A stretch of DNA of 32,261 bases, taken from assembly GCF_001541225.1 (NCBI RefSeq), contig NZ_LMTS01000041.1, positions 7,455 through 39,715 of the forward strand. The letters are read 5' to 3'. Position 1 is the first letter of the stretch. Each line of letters begins with the position of its first letter. The translations under genes and the position numbers were made by a program. This document shows positions 23,231-31,816 of this stretch, in pieces. The notes beneath the pieces were generated by a model. It ran no database searches, was not told the DNA's origin, and saw only the letters and a list, made by a program, of their open reading frames with translations. The DNA is from Variovorax sp. WDL1. Lineage in GTDB: Bacteria > Pseudomonadota > Gammaproteobacteria > Burkholderiales > Burkholderiaceae_C.

Positions 23231-23263
23231 CATCCCGGCGGCCCGCGGGTGTAGGCTTGCCCC

Positions 23264-23941
23264 ATGGACAGCCACGACGCTCCCGCCTACACGCTGTACG
23301 GCGCGCCCGGTTCGGGCGCGACGCCCGTCCATGCCGCGCTGACGCTGATCGGCGCACCCGTGAAAGCCGTAGACATCGCGCCCTGGGAAGGCGAAGCCGA
23401 GCGCGAGAAGCTGAGCGCGGTGAACGGCATGCGGCAGGTGCCGGTGCTGGTACTGCCGTCGGGCGAACTGATGACCGAGAGCGCCGCGATCCTCATCTGG
23501 CTGGGCGACCACTACCCCGATGCCCGGCTGGCGCCCGGCATCGACGACCCGCGCCGCGCACAGTACCTGCGCTGGATGAGCTTCATCCCCGCCGCCATCT
23601 ATTCGATGTACTGGGTGCATGACGTGCCCTCGCGCCTGGCGGCCGATGCCGCGGCGGAGGCCGTGATCCAGGAACGCACAGCCGAGCGCATCGCCGAGTG
23701 CTGGCGCCGGATGGATGCGCAAATGCCGCGAGGCACGGCCTACCTGCTCGGCGAGCGCATCGGCACGCTGGATCTCTACGTCACGGTCGTCTCGCGCTGG
23801 ACGCCAGGGCGCACGCGCTTCTACCGCGAGGCGCCGCGAATGGCCGAGGTGGTCCGCCGGGTGGATGCCGAGCCGCGCCTGGCCGCCTTCTGGGCTTCGC
23901 GCTATCCGTTCACGTCCGGGTGGGAAGGCACGGAGTCCTGA
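23264..23941 (+). CDS. Glutathione S-transferase family protein
   Basis: 225 residues. The N-terminal thioredoxin-like domain shows YTLYGAPGSGATPVHAALTLIG, the cis-proline loop MRQVPVLVLPSGELMTESAAIL, and LGDHYPDARLAPG; the C-terminal helical domain follows from about residue 90. A catalytic Ser/Tyr/Cys is not obvious at the usual position (GAPGSGAT contains Ser). Substrate unknown; GSTs of this class often handle electrophiles. A -10-like TAGGCT seven nt before the ATG suggests a leaderless mRNA. Confidence 0.87.
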   Translation: MDSHDAPAYTLYGAPGSGATPVHAALTLIGAPVKAVDIAPWEGEAEREKLSAVNGMRQVPVLVLPSGELMTESAAILIWLGDHYPDARLAPGIDDPRRAQYLRWMSFIPAAIYSMYWVHDVPSRLAADAAAEAVIQERTAERIAECWRRMDAQMPRGTAYLLGERIGTLDLYVTVVSRWTPGRTRFYREAPRMAEVVRRVDAEPRLAAFWASRYPFTSGWEGTES

Positions 23942-24003
23942 AAACGTCGGGGCGACCAAGGGTTTGCGCTGACAAATTGCAGGTCGAAACGGCGTCCGGG
24001 CGG

Positions 24004-24021
24004 CGTAAGAATTTCGTAAGA
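24004..24021 (+). promoter_or_regulatory. Direct repeat upstream of the GAF-like gene
   Basis: CGTAAGA occurs at 24004-24010 and again at 24015-24021, an 11-nt period (about one helical turn). Tandem sites at this spacing are typical of OmpR/PhoB-type response regulators; the second copy also supplies TAAGAT, a possible -10 box (24017-24022). About 28 nt before the start codon. Confidence 0.4.
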
Positions 24022-24048
24022 TTCGCGCCCCACGTCATCCGGAATTCC

Positions 24049-24507
24049 ATGCTCGACATTGATTTGCCAGCGCCTGACCAGGCGATTCGCAGCGTTCTAG
24101 CAAACCGCGGTATCGTCCCGGCGCTGGCCCTGCTCAACGACCGGACGAACTACCGGTTCTCCGCGATCTACAAGCTGGACGGAGAGGTGATGCACGCGGC
24201 GCACGCCTTCGACCGCACCTCCGAATACCGCACCTGGCTCAAGGTCGTGCCGCTCGGCAGGAGCTTCTGCCAGTACGCCATGGCGCATGGCGAGTTCGTG
24301 ACCCGCCACGCGTCCAAGGACCAGCGCCTCACGAATCGCCCCTACGCCGGCTTCGTCGAGTCCTATTACGGCCAGTTGCTCACGCGCGAAGATGGCACGC
24401 CCTACGGCACCTTCATCCATTTCGATCTGGAGCCGTGCGACATTGCGGCGTCGGAGATCGCCTTCCTCCGGGAAGTGATCCCGACCTTCCTGGACTACCT
24501 CAATTGA
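24049..24507 (+). CDS. GAF-like small protein, function unknown
   Basis: 152 residues, cytoplasmic, no membrane segment. The pattern GIVPALALLNDRTNYRFSAIYK, LKVVPLGRSFCQYAMAHGEF, YAGFVESYYGQLLTREDGTPYGTFIHFDLEP resembles a single stand-alone GAF domain (sensor fold), with the conserved Cys in SFCQYA and the typical GTPYGTF turn. No output domain is attached. The 3' end overlaps the convergent TauE gene by 8 nt. What it binds is not visible. Confidence 0.75.
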   Translation: MLDIDLPAPDQAIRSVLANRGIVPALALLNDRTNYRFSAIYKLDGEVMHAAHAFDRTSEYRTWLKVVPLGRSFCQYAMAHGEFVTRHASKDQRLTNRPYAGFVESYYGQLLTREDGTPYGTFIHFDLEPCDIAASEIAFLREVIPTFLDYLN

Positions 24508-25264
24508 ACGGTCCCCGCGCCAGCAATACCGGCACCGAGGAGGCCAGCAGCGCCACCCCCGACAGCGTCAGCAGTCCCAGCACGATCTGGCGAAACGCCA
24601 CCTCGCTGATGCCGACGTAGAGCCGCGCGCCGAGCAGCACGGGCACCAGGACGGCAAGGGCGACAATGCCCAGCAGCGGCAGCATCGGCACGCCGACGAG
24701 GCCGGTGCCGAGATAGACCGAGAAGGTCACCATCAGCATCGAGAGATTGAAGTTCTGGATCACCGAGCGCTGCACGTCCTTCTCGAGGCCGCGCAGCGTG
24801 CACCAGAGCGTGGGAATGGCGCCGGTGAAGCCGCCCAGGCCGCCGCAGATCCCGCCGATCATGCCGACCACGCCATCGGCCGCGCGCCCGCCGGCCTTCA
24901 CCTGAGGCAGGTTCCGCGCCATCAGCATGGCCGGGCACCAGAGCACGAGCAGCCCACCGAGGCAGGCCTTGAACAGGGGCACGTCCAGGCGCGGAAGCAG
25001 CCACACGCCCATCGGCACGCCCACCAGGCCGCCGAGCACGAAGGGCAGCAGCAAGGCCCGGTCGAAGCCGCGCCGCACCGTGACGGCGGCGATCACCTGG
25101 CCGGTCAGCCCGCCGAAGGTGGCGAGCACCGCGGCCAGCCTGGGGTCCACGGTCCAGGCCCACAATGACATCGCGACCAGGCTGAAGGCAAAGCCCGACA
25201 GGCCCTGCACGAAGCCGGCCACGACCGCGCCGAGCGCGACGATCAGGTAGAGCGACGGATCCAA
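24500..25264 (-). CDS. TauE/SafE-family permease
   Basis: 254-residue inner-membrane protein with about eight hydrophobic helices and the duplicated TauE/SafE pattern: LGAVVAGFVQGLSGFAFSLVA in the first half and MIGGICGGLGGFTGAIPTLW in the second half, each with the glycine-rich re-entrant motif. Members export or take up organosulfur compounds and small organic anions; the substrate cannot be told. It is convergent with the GAF-like gene (8-nt overlap) and separated from the upstream MFS gene by a 91-nt gap filled almost entirely by a GC-rich repeat. Confidence 0.92.
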   Translation of the reverse strand: MDPSLYLIVALGAVVAGFVQGLSGFAFSLVAMSLWAWTVDPRLAAVLATFGGLTGQVIAAVTVRRGFDRALLLPFVLGGLVGVPMGVWLLPRLDVPLFKACLGGLLVLWCPAMLMARNLPQVKAGGRAADGVVGMIGGICGGLGGFTGAIPTLWCTLRGLEKDVQRSVIQNFNLSMLMVTFSVYLGTGLVGVPMLPLLGIVALAVLVPVLLGARLYVGISEVAFRQIVLGLLTLSGVALLASSVPVLLARGPFN

Positions 25265-25277
25265 TGCGCAGGCCGGA

Positions 25278-25354
25278 CGCCGCAGGGCCGCCCCAAGGCG
25301 GCCGCAGCCCCCTCGGGGGGCAGCGAGGACACGCAGTGCCGAGCGTGGGGGCCC
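25278..25354 (-). repeat. GC-rich palindromic repeat, copy B
   Basis: On the minus strand: CCCCCACGCT, CGGCACTGCGTGTCC, TCGCTGCCCCCC, GAGGGGGCTGCGG, CCGCCTTGGGGCGGCCCTGCG. It shares its blocks with copy A at 12566-12632 apart from the middle 15-18 bases. It begins immediately after the MFS stop codon and forms CCCCCC/GGGGG and GGGCCGCCCC-type hairpins. I believe such elements are scattered through Comamonadaceae genomes; function unknown, possibly mRNA end stabilisation or termination. Confidence 0.75.
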
Positions 25355-25355
25355 A

Positions 25356-26597
25356 TCAGGCTGACGCCGGCACGAGTGCCTCGCGCCGCACCCGCCGGAC
25401 GTTGAAGGCGCTGGCGATCAATACTGCCTGCACCACTGCAAGGCCGATGATCACGCTCATGTACTGGCCGTGGTCCATCAGCCGGCCAAAGATCAGCGGC
25501 GCCACGGCCTGCCCGATGTCCAGGCCCGCATACACCACGCCATAGACGCGACCCGATGCATTGGCCGGCGTCGAGCGCTTGACGAGCAGGTCGCGCGAGG
25601 GCCCGGCGATGCCTGACGCGAAGCCCATCGCACCGAACATCGCCGGCACCAGCACCGGCGGAAAATCGACCAGCGCGAGGACCAGCGCCAGCACCGCGGC
25701 GATGCCGAAGGCGAAGCCCACGATGCGCTCGCAGCGGGAAGGGTCGGAGGCCAGGAAGCCGCCCACCGCCATCCCGCCCGAGCTGGCCACCATGTAGACA
25801 GTGAGGCAGATCGCGACCAGGGCCACCGGCACGGCATGCAGGTGACCGGCGGCAGCAGGCGCAAAGGTCTGCACCACGCTCAGCACCATCGCGTAGACGA
25901 AGAAGAAACCGAAACACATCCACACCGCCGGGATCCTGAGGAAGGCCAGCTCGCCGCCGGCCGCCGCGTCCGCGCCGGTGGCCTTGCGCACGGCCTTCAC
26001 ATCCAGTGCCAGTGCGGCGCGGTTGAGCCACAGCACGAGGAGGACGACCAGTGCCAGCACGCCGGCGGAGGCCAACGCGACGCGCCACGAGAAGGCGATG
26101 GCCAGCGGCACCACGAACGCCGGCGCCAGCGCCCACCCCAGGCTGCCGGTGATGCCATGCACGCTGTACGCATGGCCCAGGCGCGTCGGCGCGACCTTCT
26201 TGTTGAACAGCGTGTAGTCGACCGGATGGAACACGCCATTGCCGACACCCGCCACCACCGCGCTCGCCAGCAGCATCCAGTAGCTCTGCGCCAGCGCGTA
26301 GCCGATGGCCGCCAGCGCCAGCAGGCCCAGGCCCACGAAGAGCACCGGCCTCGGCCCCAGACGGTCCACCAGGAAGCCCGAGGCCGCCTGCACCAGGCAG
26401 GAGACCACGAAGAATACGGTCAGCACCGCGCCGAGCTCGGTGTAGCTGACGTTGAAAGCGTCCTTGAGCCAGGGAAACAGCGGCGGCAGTACCAGTTGCG
26501 CGAAATGGCTGATGGCGTGCGCGAGGCCGACCAAAACGATCAGCTTGGCGTCGGAACGCAGAGTGTTGGGGGCGGGGGAAGCGTCGAGCGAAGACAT
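25356..26597 (-). CDS. Major facilitator superfamily transporter
   Basis: 413 residues, twelve hydrophobic helices. MFS features include LVDRLGPRPVLFVGLGLL (the loop 2-3 signature DRxGxRxxL) in the first half and FLASDPSRCERIVGFAFGIA in the equivalent loop of the second half. The fosmidomycin-resistance/Fsr-like class is possible from LVGLAHAISHFAQLVLPPLFPWL, but this is tentative. Start at MSSLDASP (26597); an upstream alternative at 26675 would extend into the divergent promoter region. It is divergent from an AraC regulator, which probably controls it. Confidence 0.9.
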   Translation of the reverse strand: MSSLDASPAPNTLRSDAKLIVLVGLAHAISHFAQLVLPPLFPWLKDAFNVSYTELGAVLTVFFVVSCLVQAASGFLVDRLGPRPVLFVGLGLLALAAIGYALAQSYWMLLASAVVAGVGNGVFHPVDYTLFNKKVAPTRLGHAYSVHGITGSLGWALAPAFVVPLAIAFSWRVALASAGVLALVVLLVLWLNRAALALDVKAVRKATGADAAAGGELAFLRIPAVWMCFGFFFVYAMVLSVVQTFAPAAAGHLHAVPVALVAICLTVYMVASSGGMAVGGFLASDPSRCERIVGFAFGIAAVLALVLALVDFPPVLVPAMFGAMGFASGIAGPSRDLLVKRSTPANASGRVYGVVYAGLDIGQAVAPLIFGRLMDHGQYMSVIIGLAVVQAVLIASAFNVRRVRREALVPASA

Positions 26598-26662
26598 GAA
26601 TTGCAACAAGAAACCGGGCGAGGCTCGGATCGTATGCCCAGAGGCCGCGGCAGAATGGCGAT

Positions 26663-26680
26663 ACAGAGACAACATCTGTC
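26663..26680. promoter_or_regulatory. Candidate operator between MFS and araC-type genes
   Basis: ACAGA (26663-26667) and TCTGT (26675-26679) are inverted around 7 nt, 8 nt before the AraC-type start and 66 nt before the MFS start. An inner GACA (26668-26671) and TGTC (26677-26680) also pair. Position suits shared control. Confidence 0.35.
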
Positions 26681-26686
26681 GAAATC

Positions 26687-27559
26687 ATGCCGCCCACCGT
26701 CTTTGCGCCCGTCACGTCCGTGCGGCGCCGCCCCGCGGAACAGGAAGCCCCTGCGCCGGCCCATGTCGTGGTCCCGCTCACGCCCCACCTCTATGCGCCC
26801 GATGCGCTGCGGCCGCTTCGGGCCAAGGAGCACTTTCTCAAGGCCGACACGTTCGTCGACCTGCACACCCATCCCTGGCCGCAGCTCACCTTCTCGACGC
26901 GGGGCGTGATCCGCCTGAGCACCGAGGACGGCAGCTACATCGTGCCGCCCTCGCGCGCGCTCTGGGTGCCGGCCGACATGGCGCACAGCATCACGCTGAT
27001 CGAGGACGCGGAGCTGCGCACCATCTACCTGCACAGCTGGCTCGGCCCCGGCTGGGAGAAATGCGAGGTGCTGGAGATCAGCCCCCTGCTGCGCGCCCTG
27101 ATGCTGGCGCTGGACACCACGCCCGACGGCATGCCGCCGGCCGATCCGCATGCAGCGCAGCGCGAGCGCTGGATCGCACCGTTGCTGGTCGACGAACTGG
27201 AGCGCGCAACGCAGATCCGCATCGACGTTCCGCTGCCCGCCGACAAGCGCCTGCGCCAGCTCTGCGAGACCCTGCTGCGCAACCCCGCCGGCCGCGCCAC
27301 GCTGGCCGAGCGCGCCCAGTCCATTGGCGCGAGCGAACGCACGGTGGCGCGCCTGTTTCGCGACCAGCTCGGCATGAGCTGGCAGCAATGGCGCCAGCAG
27401 GCGGTGCTGGCCCATGCGCTGCCGCTGCTGGCGCGCGGCATGGCCGTGAGCCAGGTGGCCTCGGCCAGCGGCTACGCGACCGACAGCGCCTTCTGCGCGA
27501 TGTTCAAGGCTGCGACGGGGAAATCACCGACGGCTTTCCAGCACAAGAGAAAAGCCTAG
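26687..27559 (+). CDS. AraC-family transcriptional regulator with cupin domain
   Basis: 290 residues. N-terminal cupin sensor domain (HTHPWPQLTFSTRGVIRLST, YIVPPSRALWVPADMAHSI) and C-terminal double HTH (LAERAQSIGASERTVARLFRD, then VSQVASASGYATDSAFCAMFKAATGKSPTAFQ). The second HTH ends with the AraC consensus SAFCAMFKAATGKSPTAF. Homologues of this architecture often sit beside an MFS efflux gene and regulate it; the divergent arrangement with the MFS gene (89 nt between starts) fits. Ligand unknown. Confidence 0.94.
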   Translation: MPPTVFAPVTSVRRRPAEQEAPAPAHVVVPLTPHLYAPDALRPLRAKEHFLKADTFVDLHTHPWPQLTFSTRGVIRLSTEDGSYIVPPSRALWVPADMAHSITLIEDAELRTIYLHSWLGPGWEKCEVLEISPLLRALMLALDTTPDGMPPADPHAAQRERWIAPLLVDELERATQIRIDVPLPADKRLRQLCETLLRNPAGRATLAERAQSIGASERTVARLFRDQLGMSWQQWRQQAVLAHALPLLARGMAVSQVASASGYATDSAFCAMFKAATGKSPTAFQHKRKA

Positions 27560-27633
27560 CGAGCGGTCGAAGCGATCGAACGCAAGCTGCCAGACAAGAC
27601 CACGCAAGACCGCCGCGGCACCGCCCAGGCTTG

Positions 27634-27647
27634 AGCGCCCGGGCGCT
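27634..27647. repeat. Perfect 14-bp palindrome upstream of the SulP gene
   Basis: AGCGCCC directly abutting GGGCGCT, followed by TTTC. It lies between the AraC-type stop and the SulP start and overlaps the expected -35 region of TATCAT. Could be an operator or a weak terminator. Confidence 0.35.
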
Positions 27648-27695
27648 TTCGTATCATCGGCGGGTGCACCCAGAACCATACCGCGCGGTGAAGGC

Positions 27696-29423
27696 ATGGC
27701 CCTGAACCGCGACCAGCTCGTGCGCTGGCTCCCCTTCCTCGGCTGGCCCCGCCCAAGCCGCGCGCTTCTCACCGGCGAGGCGCTGGCCGGCATCACGGTC
27801 GCCCTGATGGTGATCCCGCAGGGCGTCGCCTATGCGGCGCTCGCCGGCATGCCGCTGGTCACCGGCATCTACGCCTCGCTCCTGCCTGCGCTCATCGGTG
27901 TGCTGTTCAGCGCATCGACCCGGCTCTCGGTCGGGCCGACCGCCCTGTCGAGCCTGCTCGTGGCGGCCTCCCTCGGCCCGCTCGCGATTCCCGGCAGCGC
28001 CGAATGGGTGGCCCTGGCGGTGTGGCTGTGCTTCATGTCGGGCGCGATCCAGCTGCTGCTCGGCATGGGCGGCTTCGGCTGGGTCTTGCGCCTGGTCAAC
28101 TCGCCGGTGCTGATGGGCTTCACCCAGGCTGCCTCGGTGCTGATCATCCTGTCGCAGTTGCCGGCGCTCTTCGGCTTCACCGGACGCAGCATCGGCCAGC
28201 TGTGGCAGGGGCCGCCACCCGATTTCCTGGCGATCGCCTTCGGGCTCGGAAGCATGGCCGCGCTCTGGGTCGCCAAGGAACGCTGGCCCCGCTTTCCGGC
28301 CGCGATGGTGGTGGTGGGCGTGTGCGCGGCGATCAGCGCTGCCATCGGCTACGCGCTGCGCGGCGGCGCGGTGGTCGGCACCCTGCCCTCGGGCCTGCCT
28401 GCCTTCTACTGGCCCGGCACACAGCCGCTGGGCACCTTCGGGTCGCTGCTGCTGCCGGCGCTGATGATCACGCTGGTGAGCTTTCTCGAGACGGCTTCGA
28501 GCGCCAAGGTCGACAACGCCCGCGCCGGCAAGCTGTGGAACGAGAACCAGGACCTGATCGGCCAGGGGCTCGCCAAGATCGCCTCGGGCTTCTCTGGCGC
28601 CTTCCCTACCAGCTCCTCCTTCTCGCGGTCGGCCATCAATCTCTATGCCGGAGCCCAGAGCGGCTGGGCCACCGTGTTCTGCGTGCTGCTGATCGGCGCC
28701 GCCCTGCTGTGGGCGATGCCGCTGCTCTACCACGTGCCGCAGGCGGTGCTGGCCTCGATCGTGGTGATCGCGATGCTGGGCTTGGTGCGGCCCGGCCAGT
28801 TCGTGTCGCTCTGGCGCATCTCCCGCGTGGAGGCGGTCACGGCGCTGGTGACCTTCGTTCTCACCATTGCCACTTCGCCCTCGATCTACTGGGGCGTGCT
28901 CGCCGGCCTGCTGATGAGCCTGAGCCACTACATGTACCGGCACCTGCATCCCCGCATCATCGAGGTGGGCCTGCATCCCGACGGCAGCCTGCGCGACCGC
29001 CACCTCTGGAACCTGCCGCCGCTGGCGCCCCAACTGCACGCCATGCGCATGGATGCCGAGCTCGACTTCGCCACCGCCAGCACACTGGAGCGCGCCATCA
29101 CCGTCACGCTGGCGATGCGGCCCGAGCTCACCGACATCTGCCTGTTCGCGCAGCCCATCAACCGCATCGACGTGACCGGCGCCGAGGTGTTCGGCACGAT
29201 CCGCCGGCTGTTGGAATCGAAGGGCGTGCGCCTGCACCTGAGCGGCCTCAAGCTGCCGGCGCAACAGGTGCTGGAGCGCGCCGGGCTGCTGGCGCCCGGC
29301 CCGATGATGTTCATCTACCGCACCGACGCGGATGCGCTTGCGGCGCTGGGCGCCATGCCGGGGACGGCCGCTGGCGGGGGGGCCGCCGAAGTCAATCCTG
29401 CACCGGCCCGCGCAGACGCTTGA
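27696..29423 (+). CDS. SulP-family anion transporter with STAS domain
   Basis: 575 residues. N-terminal membrane part of about 10-14 helices with the SulP signature GITVALMVIPQGVAYAALAG, followed by MPLVTGIYASLLPALIGVLF and STRLSVGPTALSSLLVAASL, then SGAFPTSSSFSRSAINLYAG. The cytoplasmic C-terminal STAS domain (about 440-550) contains CLFAQPINRIDVTGAEVFGT, where the STAS loop Asp is present. Bacterial SulP proteins carry sulfate, bicarbonate or dicarboxylates; the substrate is not set by sequence alone. A possible -10 (TATCAT, 27652-27657) lies upstream. The 3' end overlaps the convergent arfB by 32 nt. Confidence 0.94.
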   Translation: MALNRDQLVRWLPFLGWPRPSRALLTGEALAGITVALMVIPQGVAYAALAGMPLVTGIYASLLPALIGVLFSASTRLSVGPTALSSLLVAASLGPLAIPGSAEWVALAVWLCFMSGAIQLLLGMGGFGWVLRLVNSPVLMGFTQAASVLIILSQLPALFGFTGRSIGQLWQGPPPDFLAIAFGLGSMAALWVAKERWPRFPAAMVVVGVCAAISAAIGYALRGGAVVGTLPSGLPAFYWPGTQPLGTFGSLLLPALMITLVSFLETASSAKVDNARAGKLWNENQDLIGQGLAKIASGFSGAFPTSSSFSRSAINLYAGAQSGWATVFCVLLIGAALLWAMPLLYHVPQAVLASIVVIAMLGLVRPGQFVSLWRISRVEAVTALVTFVLTIATSPSIYWGVLAGLLMSLSHYMYRHLHPRIIEVGLHPDGSLRDRHLWNLPPLAPQLHAMRMDAELDFATASTLERAITVTLAMRPELTDICLFAQPINRIDVTGAEVFGTIRRLLESKGVRLHLSGLKLPAQQVLERAGLLAPGPMMFIYRTDADALAALGAMPGTAAGGGAAEVNPAPARADA

Positions 29424-29805
29424 TCTCCCCGCGCTGGCTCTTGCCCTCGAGCCGGCGCTGCCTGGCGCCATAGCTCGGCTTGGTGGGCCGGCGCACGCGC
29501 GGCGGCAGGGCCACGCTGTCGACCAGTTCCTGCAGCCGCGCCAGCGCGTCGGCCCGGTTCATGTCCTGGCTGCGGTGGCGCTGTGCCTTCAGGACCAGGA
29601 CGCCTTCCTGCGTGATCCGGCTGTCGCGCAGCGCGAGCAGGCGCTCCTTCACCGCGTCGGGCAGCGAGCTTGCGCGAATGTCGTAGCGCAGGTGCACGGC
29701 GCTCGACACCTTGTTGACGTTCTGGCCGCCGGCGCCTTGAGCGCGCATGGCACTGAACTCGACTTCCGAGGAGTCGATGGGGACGAGCGGACGCGACGCG
29801 AGCAT
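29392..29805 (-). CDS. arfB: Alternative ribosome-rescue factor ArfB (peptidyl-tRNA hydrolase)
   Basis: Releases stalled ribosomes lacking a stop codon. 137 residues with the catalytic GGQ in FSAMRAQGAGGQNVNKVSSA, then AVHLRYDIRASSLPDAVKER and the basic tail KPSYGARQRRLEGKSQRGEI that enters the mRNA channel. Length matches E. coli ArfB (YaeJ, about 140). ATG 29805 is the family start; the longer in-frame extension runs into the next gene. Its last 10 codons overlap the end of the SulP gene on the other strand. Confidence 0.95.
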   Translation of the reverse strand: MLASRPLVPIDSSEVEFSAMRAQGAGGQNVNKVSSAVHLRYDIRASSLPDAVKERLLALRDSRITQEGVLVLKAQRHRSQDMNRADALARLQELVDSVALPPRVRRPTKPSYGARQRRLEGKSQRGEIKRLRGPVQD

Positions 29806-29852
29806 GCGCCATTCTGACGCCGCCGAATACGGTGCGCGCGGCTGCGCGAAAG

Positions 29853-31631
29853 CTACACCGGAAGCACGTCCAGATTGTTCGCGCCCGGAAGGGCATGGAG
29901 GCTCATCGCGAGCCGCGCAGTGTACGAACGGCTCAGCACGGTGCTGATCTCCGTCCAGTCGGCGCGGGCCTCGGACGGCGTCAACGTGAGAACGAGATAG
30001 CCGCGCTTGCTTGTCTCCGCATAGCGCAGATCCCTCACCATCCTGGGGAAAGCGTCCGTCAGGACCGGCCCGGAGATCAGCGGCAACAGGATCTCGAGTC
30101 CTGGCGAGCTGACCGAGGGCGTCGCGAACTCGACACCGACCCGTTGGCCCGACGCATCGGTCAGGTTGCTGGCCCACGCGTTGTGGGTGTCACCGGCGAG
30201 CGAGACCAGGTTCTTGCCCATCGAACGGGCCGCGGCCAGCACCGCCTCGCGTGCGGCGGGGTAGCCGTCCCAGGCATCGAGGTTGTAGGGGACCCGGCGC
30301 TGGGCCACCAGGGCGCGCTGGCTGTCGCTGCGCAAGTTTTCCGGGGTGGACTGTGCGAGCACGAATTCGCTCACCGTCTCCAGCGTGAAGGCGCTTGCGA
30401 CGCTGAGCGGGATCTCCATGCGCGCCATCAGCACCTGCTGGCCCAGCACCTGCCAGGTCGCGCCGGAAGCGGCCATCCGGGCAGAAAGCCAATCCGATTG
30501 CTCCGCGCCCAGCAACTGGCGCGAGGGGCTGTCGGCCGCCCCATCGAGGTAGGCGTCGAGGTCGACCTGGATGTCCCGTCCGATGATCCGCGTGTCGAGC
30601 ATGTGCAGCGACGCGAGCGAGCCGAAGTCGAAGGACCGGTAGATCTTCAGCGGATCGGCAGGATCGGGCATCCTGACGGGAAGCCATTCGCGATACGCCT
30701 GCACGGCCGCCAGGCGCCGCGCGGCGAACGCGCCTTCGGTAGCCGGATCGTGGTTGGCCGCGCCTGCGGACCATGCGTTGTCGGCGAGGTCATGGTCGTC
30801 CCACACCGCGATCATCGGCATCCGCGCGTGCAGCGCCCGGAGGTCGGGATCGGACTTGTACTGCGCGTGGCGGCGGCGGTAATCGTCGAGCGTCAGGATC
30901 TCGTGCGGCGGCTGCGATTCGCGATCGAGCGCGATCGCCAGCTGCGAGGCGAAGCCCACCACGCCGTATTCGTAGATGTAGTCGCCCAGGTGGAGGACCA
31001 AGTCGACGTCGCTGCGCTTGGCGAGTTCGGCGCACACGTTGAAGTAGCCGGCCGGAAAGTTCGTGCAGGACACCGCTGCGAGCCGCACCTGCGACACGTT
31101 GCCGGTCGGCAGGGTCTTCGTGCGTCCGGTGGGCGATGGCTCGGAACCGACATAGAAGCGGTAGTAGTACTCGCTGGCCGGCAGCAGCCCGGTGGCGTCT
31201 ACCTTGACGGTGTAGTCCTGCTCGGGCCCGGTGCTGGCCGTGCCGCGCGCCACGATGGCGCCGAAGTTGGCGTCGCTCGCGACTTCCCAGCTCAGGTTGA
31301 GCGTGCCGGGACTGGCCGGAGTGACGCGGGTCCACAGGATCACGCGATCGGCCAGCGGATCGCCACTCGCGACGCCGTGCGAGAACAGCGGCGGCGCACC
31401 GCCCGGCGTACCGCCGCCTCCGCCGCCTCCCCCGCCAACACCACCGCCGAATCCCCCTCCGCCGCCCCCGCCCCCGCAGCCGGACACGCTGACGCCGGTG
31501 CCGACGAACATGGCATAGAGGACGGCTCCTCGAATGAAGGATCGCCTCGACGGCTCGGGAGCAAATCGGGATGCTTCGTCAGGACCGACAGTGGGTTCAG
31601 GCGATTCCGTGCCTTCGTGGGCTTCGCGCAT
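29853..31631 (-). CDS. PhoD-like alkaline phosphatase, predicted Tat-exported lipoprotein
   Basis: 592 residues. N-terminus: twin-arginine motif SRRSFIRG (RR at 29-30), hydrophobic VLYAMFVGTGVSVSG, lipobox ending in Cys 52, then a glycine tract (CGGGGGGGGF, then GGGVGGGGG) of about 22 residues as a flexible linker. The mature part has a PhoD N-domain (FSHGVASGDPLADRVILWTRV) and the metallophosphoesterase core: HLGDYIYEYG, WDDHDLADNAW, SLAGDTHNAWASN. Fe/Ca phosphodiesterase/monoesterase activity on periplasmic phosphate esters is the family role. Start ATG 31631 has AAGGAG 7 nt upstream, preferred over GTG 31652. No Pho box is obvious upstream. Confidence 0.93.
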   Translation of the reverse strand: MREAHEGTESPEPTVGPDEASRFAPEPSRRSFIRGAVLYAMFVGTGVSVSGCGGGGGGGGFGGGVGGGGGGGGGTPGGAPPLFSHGVASGDPLADRVILWTRVTPASPGTLNLSWEVASDANFGAIVARGTASTGPEQDYTVKVDATGLLPASEYYYRFYVGSEPSPTGRTKTLPTGNVSQVRLAAVSCTNFPAGYFNVCAELAKRSDVDLVLHLGDYIYEYGVVGFASQLAIALDRESQPPHEILTLDDYRRRHAQYKSDPDLRALHARMPMIAVWDDHDLADNAWSAGAANHDPATEGAFAARRLAAVQAYREWLPVRMPDPADPLKIYRSFDFGSLASLHMLDTRIIGRDIQVDLDAYLDGAADSPSRQLLGAEQSDWLSARMAASGATWQVLGQQVLMARMEIPLSVASAFTLETVSEFVLAQSTPENLRSDSQRALVAQRRVPYNLDAWDGYPAAREAVLAAARSMGKNLVSLAGDTHNAWASNLTDASGQRVGVEFATPSVSSPGLEILLPLISGPVLTDAFPRMVRDLRYAETSKRGYLVLTLTPSEARADWTEISTVLSRSYTARLAMSLHALPGANNLDVLPV

Positions 31632-31816
31632 GTCTCGCTCCTTGCCCGGCACGCTAGCCGCACGATGCGGCTGGGTCGCGTCGGAGAGTGGCGAGATTGA
31701 AGGCCGAACCCGATGAACGCGCCGTCAGCCGAGATCACGCACGGAGGTCGGCGAACAACTTACATCAGGTCACATGCAGTAGCGCCCCGATACGTGCCCG
31801 GCCTCGGCCAGGACGG

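Noticed and set aside
27654..29471. 605-codon minus-strand frame opposite the SulP gene
   Set aside because: Gln/His/Arg/Gly-rich antisense translation; SulP motifs are clear on the plus strand.
31400..31500. Proline-rich plus-strand frame (PPPPPPP)
   Set aside because: Antisense of the glycine linker of the PhoD-like protein.
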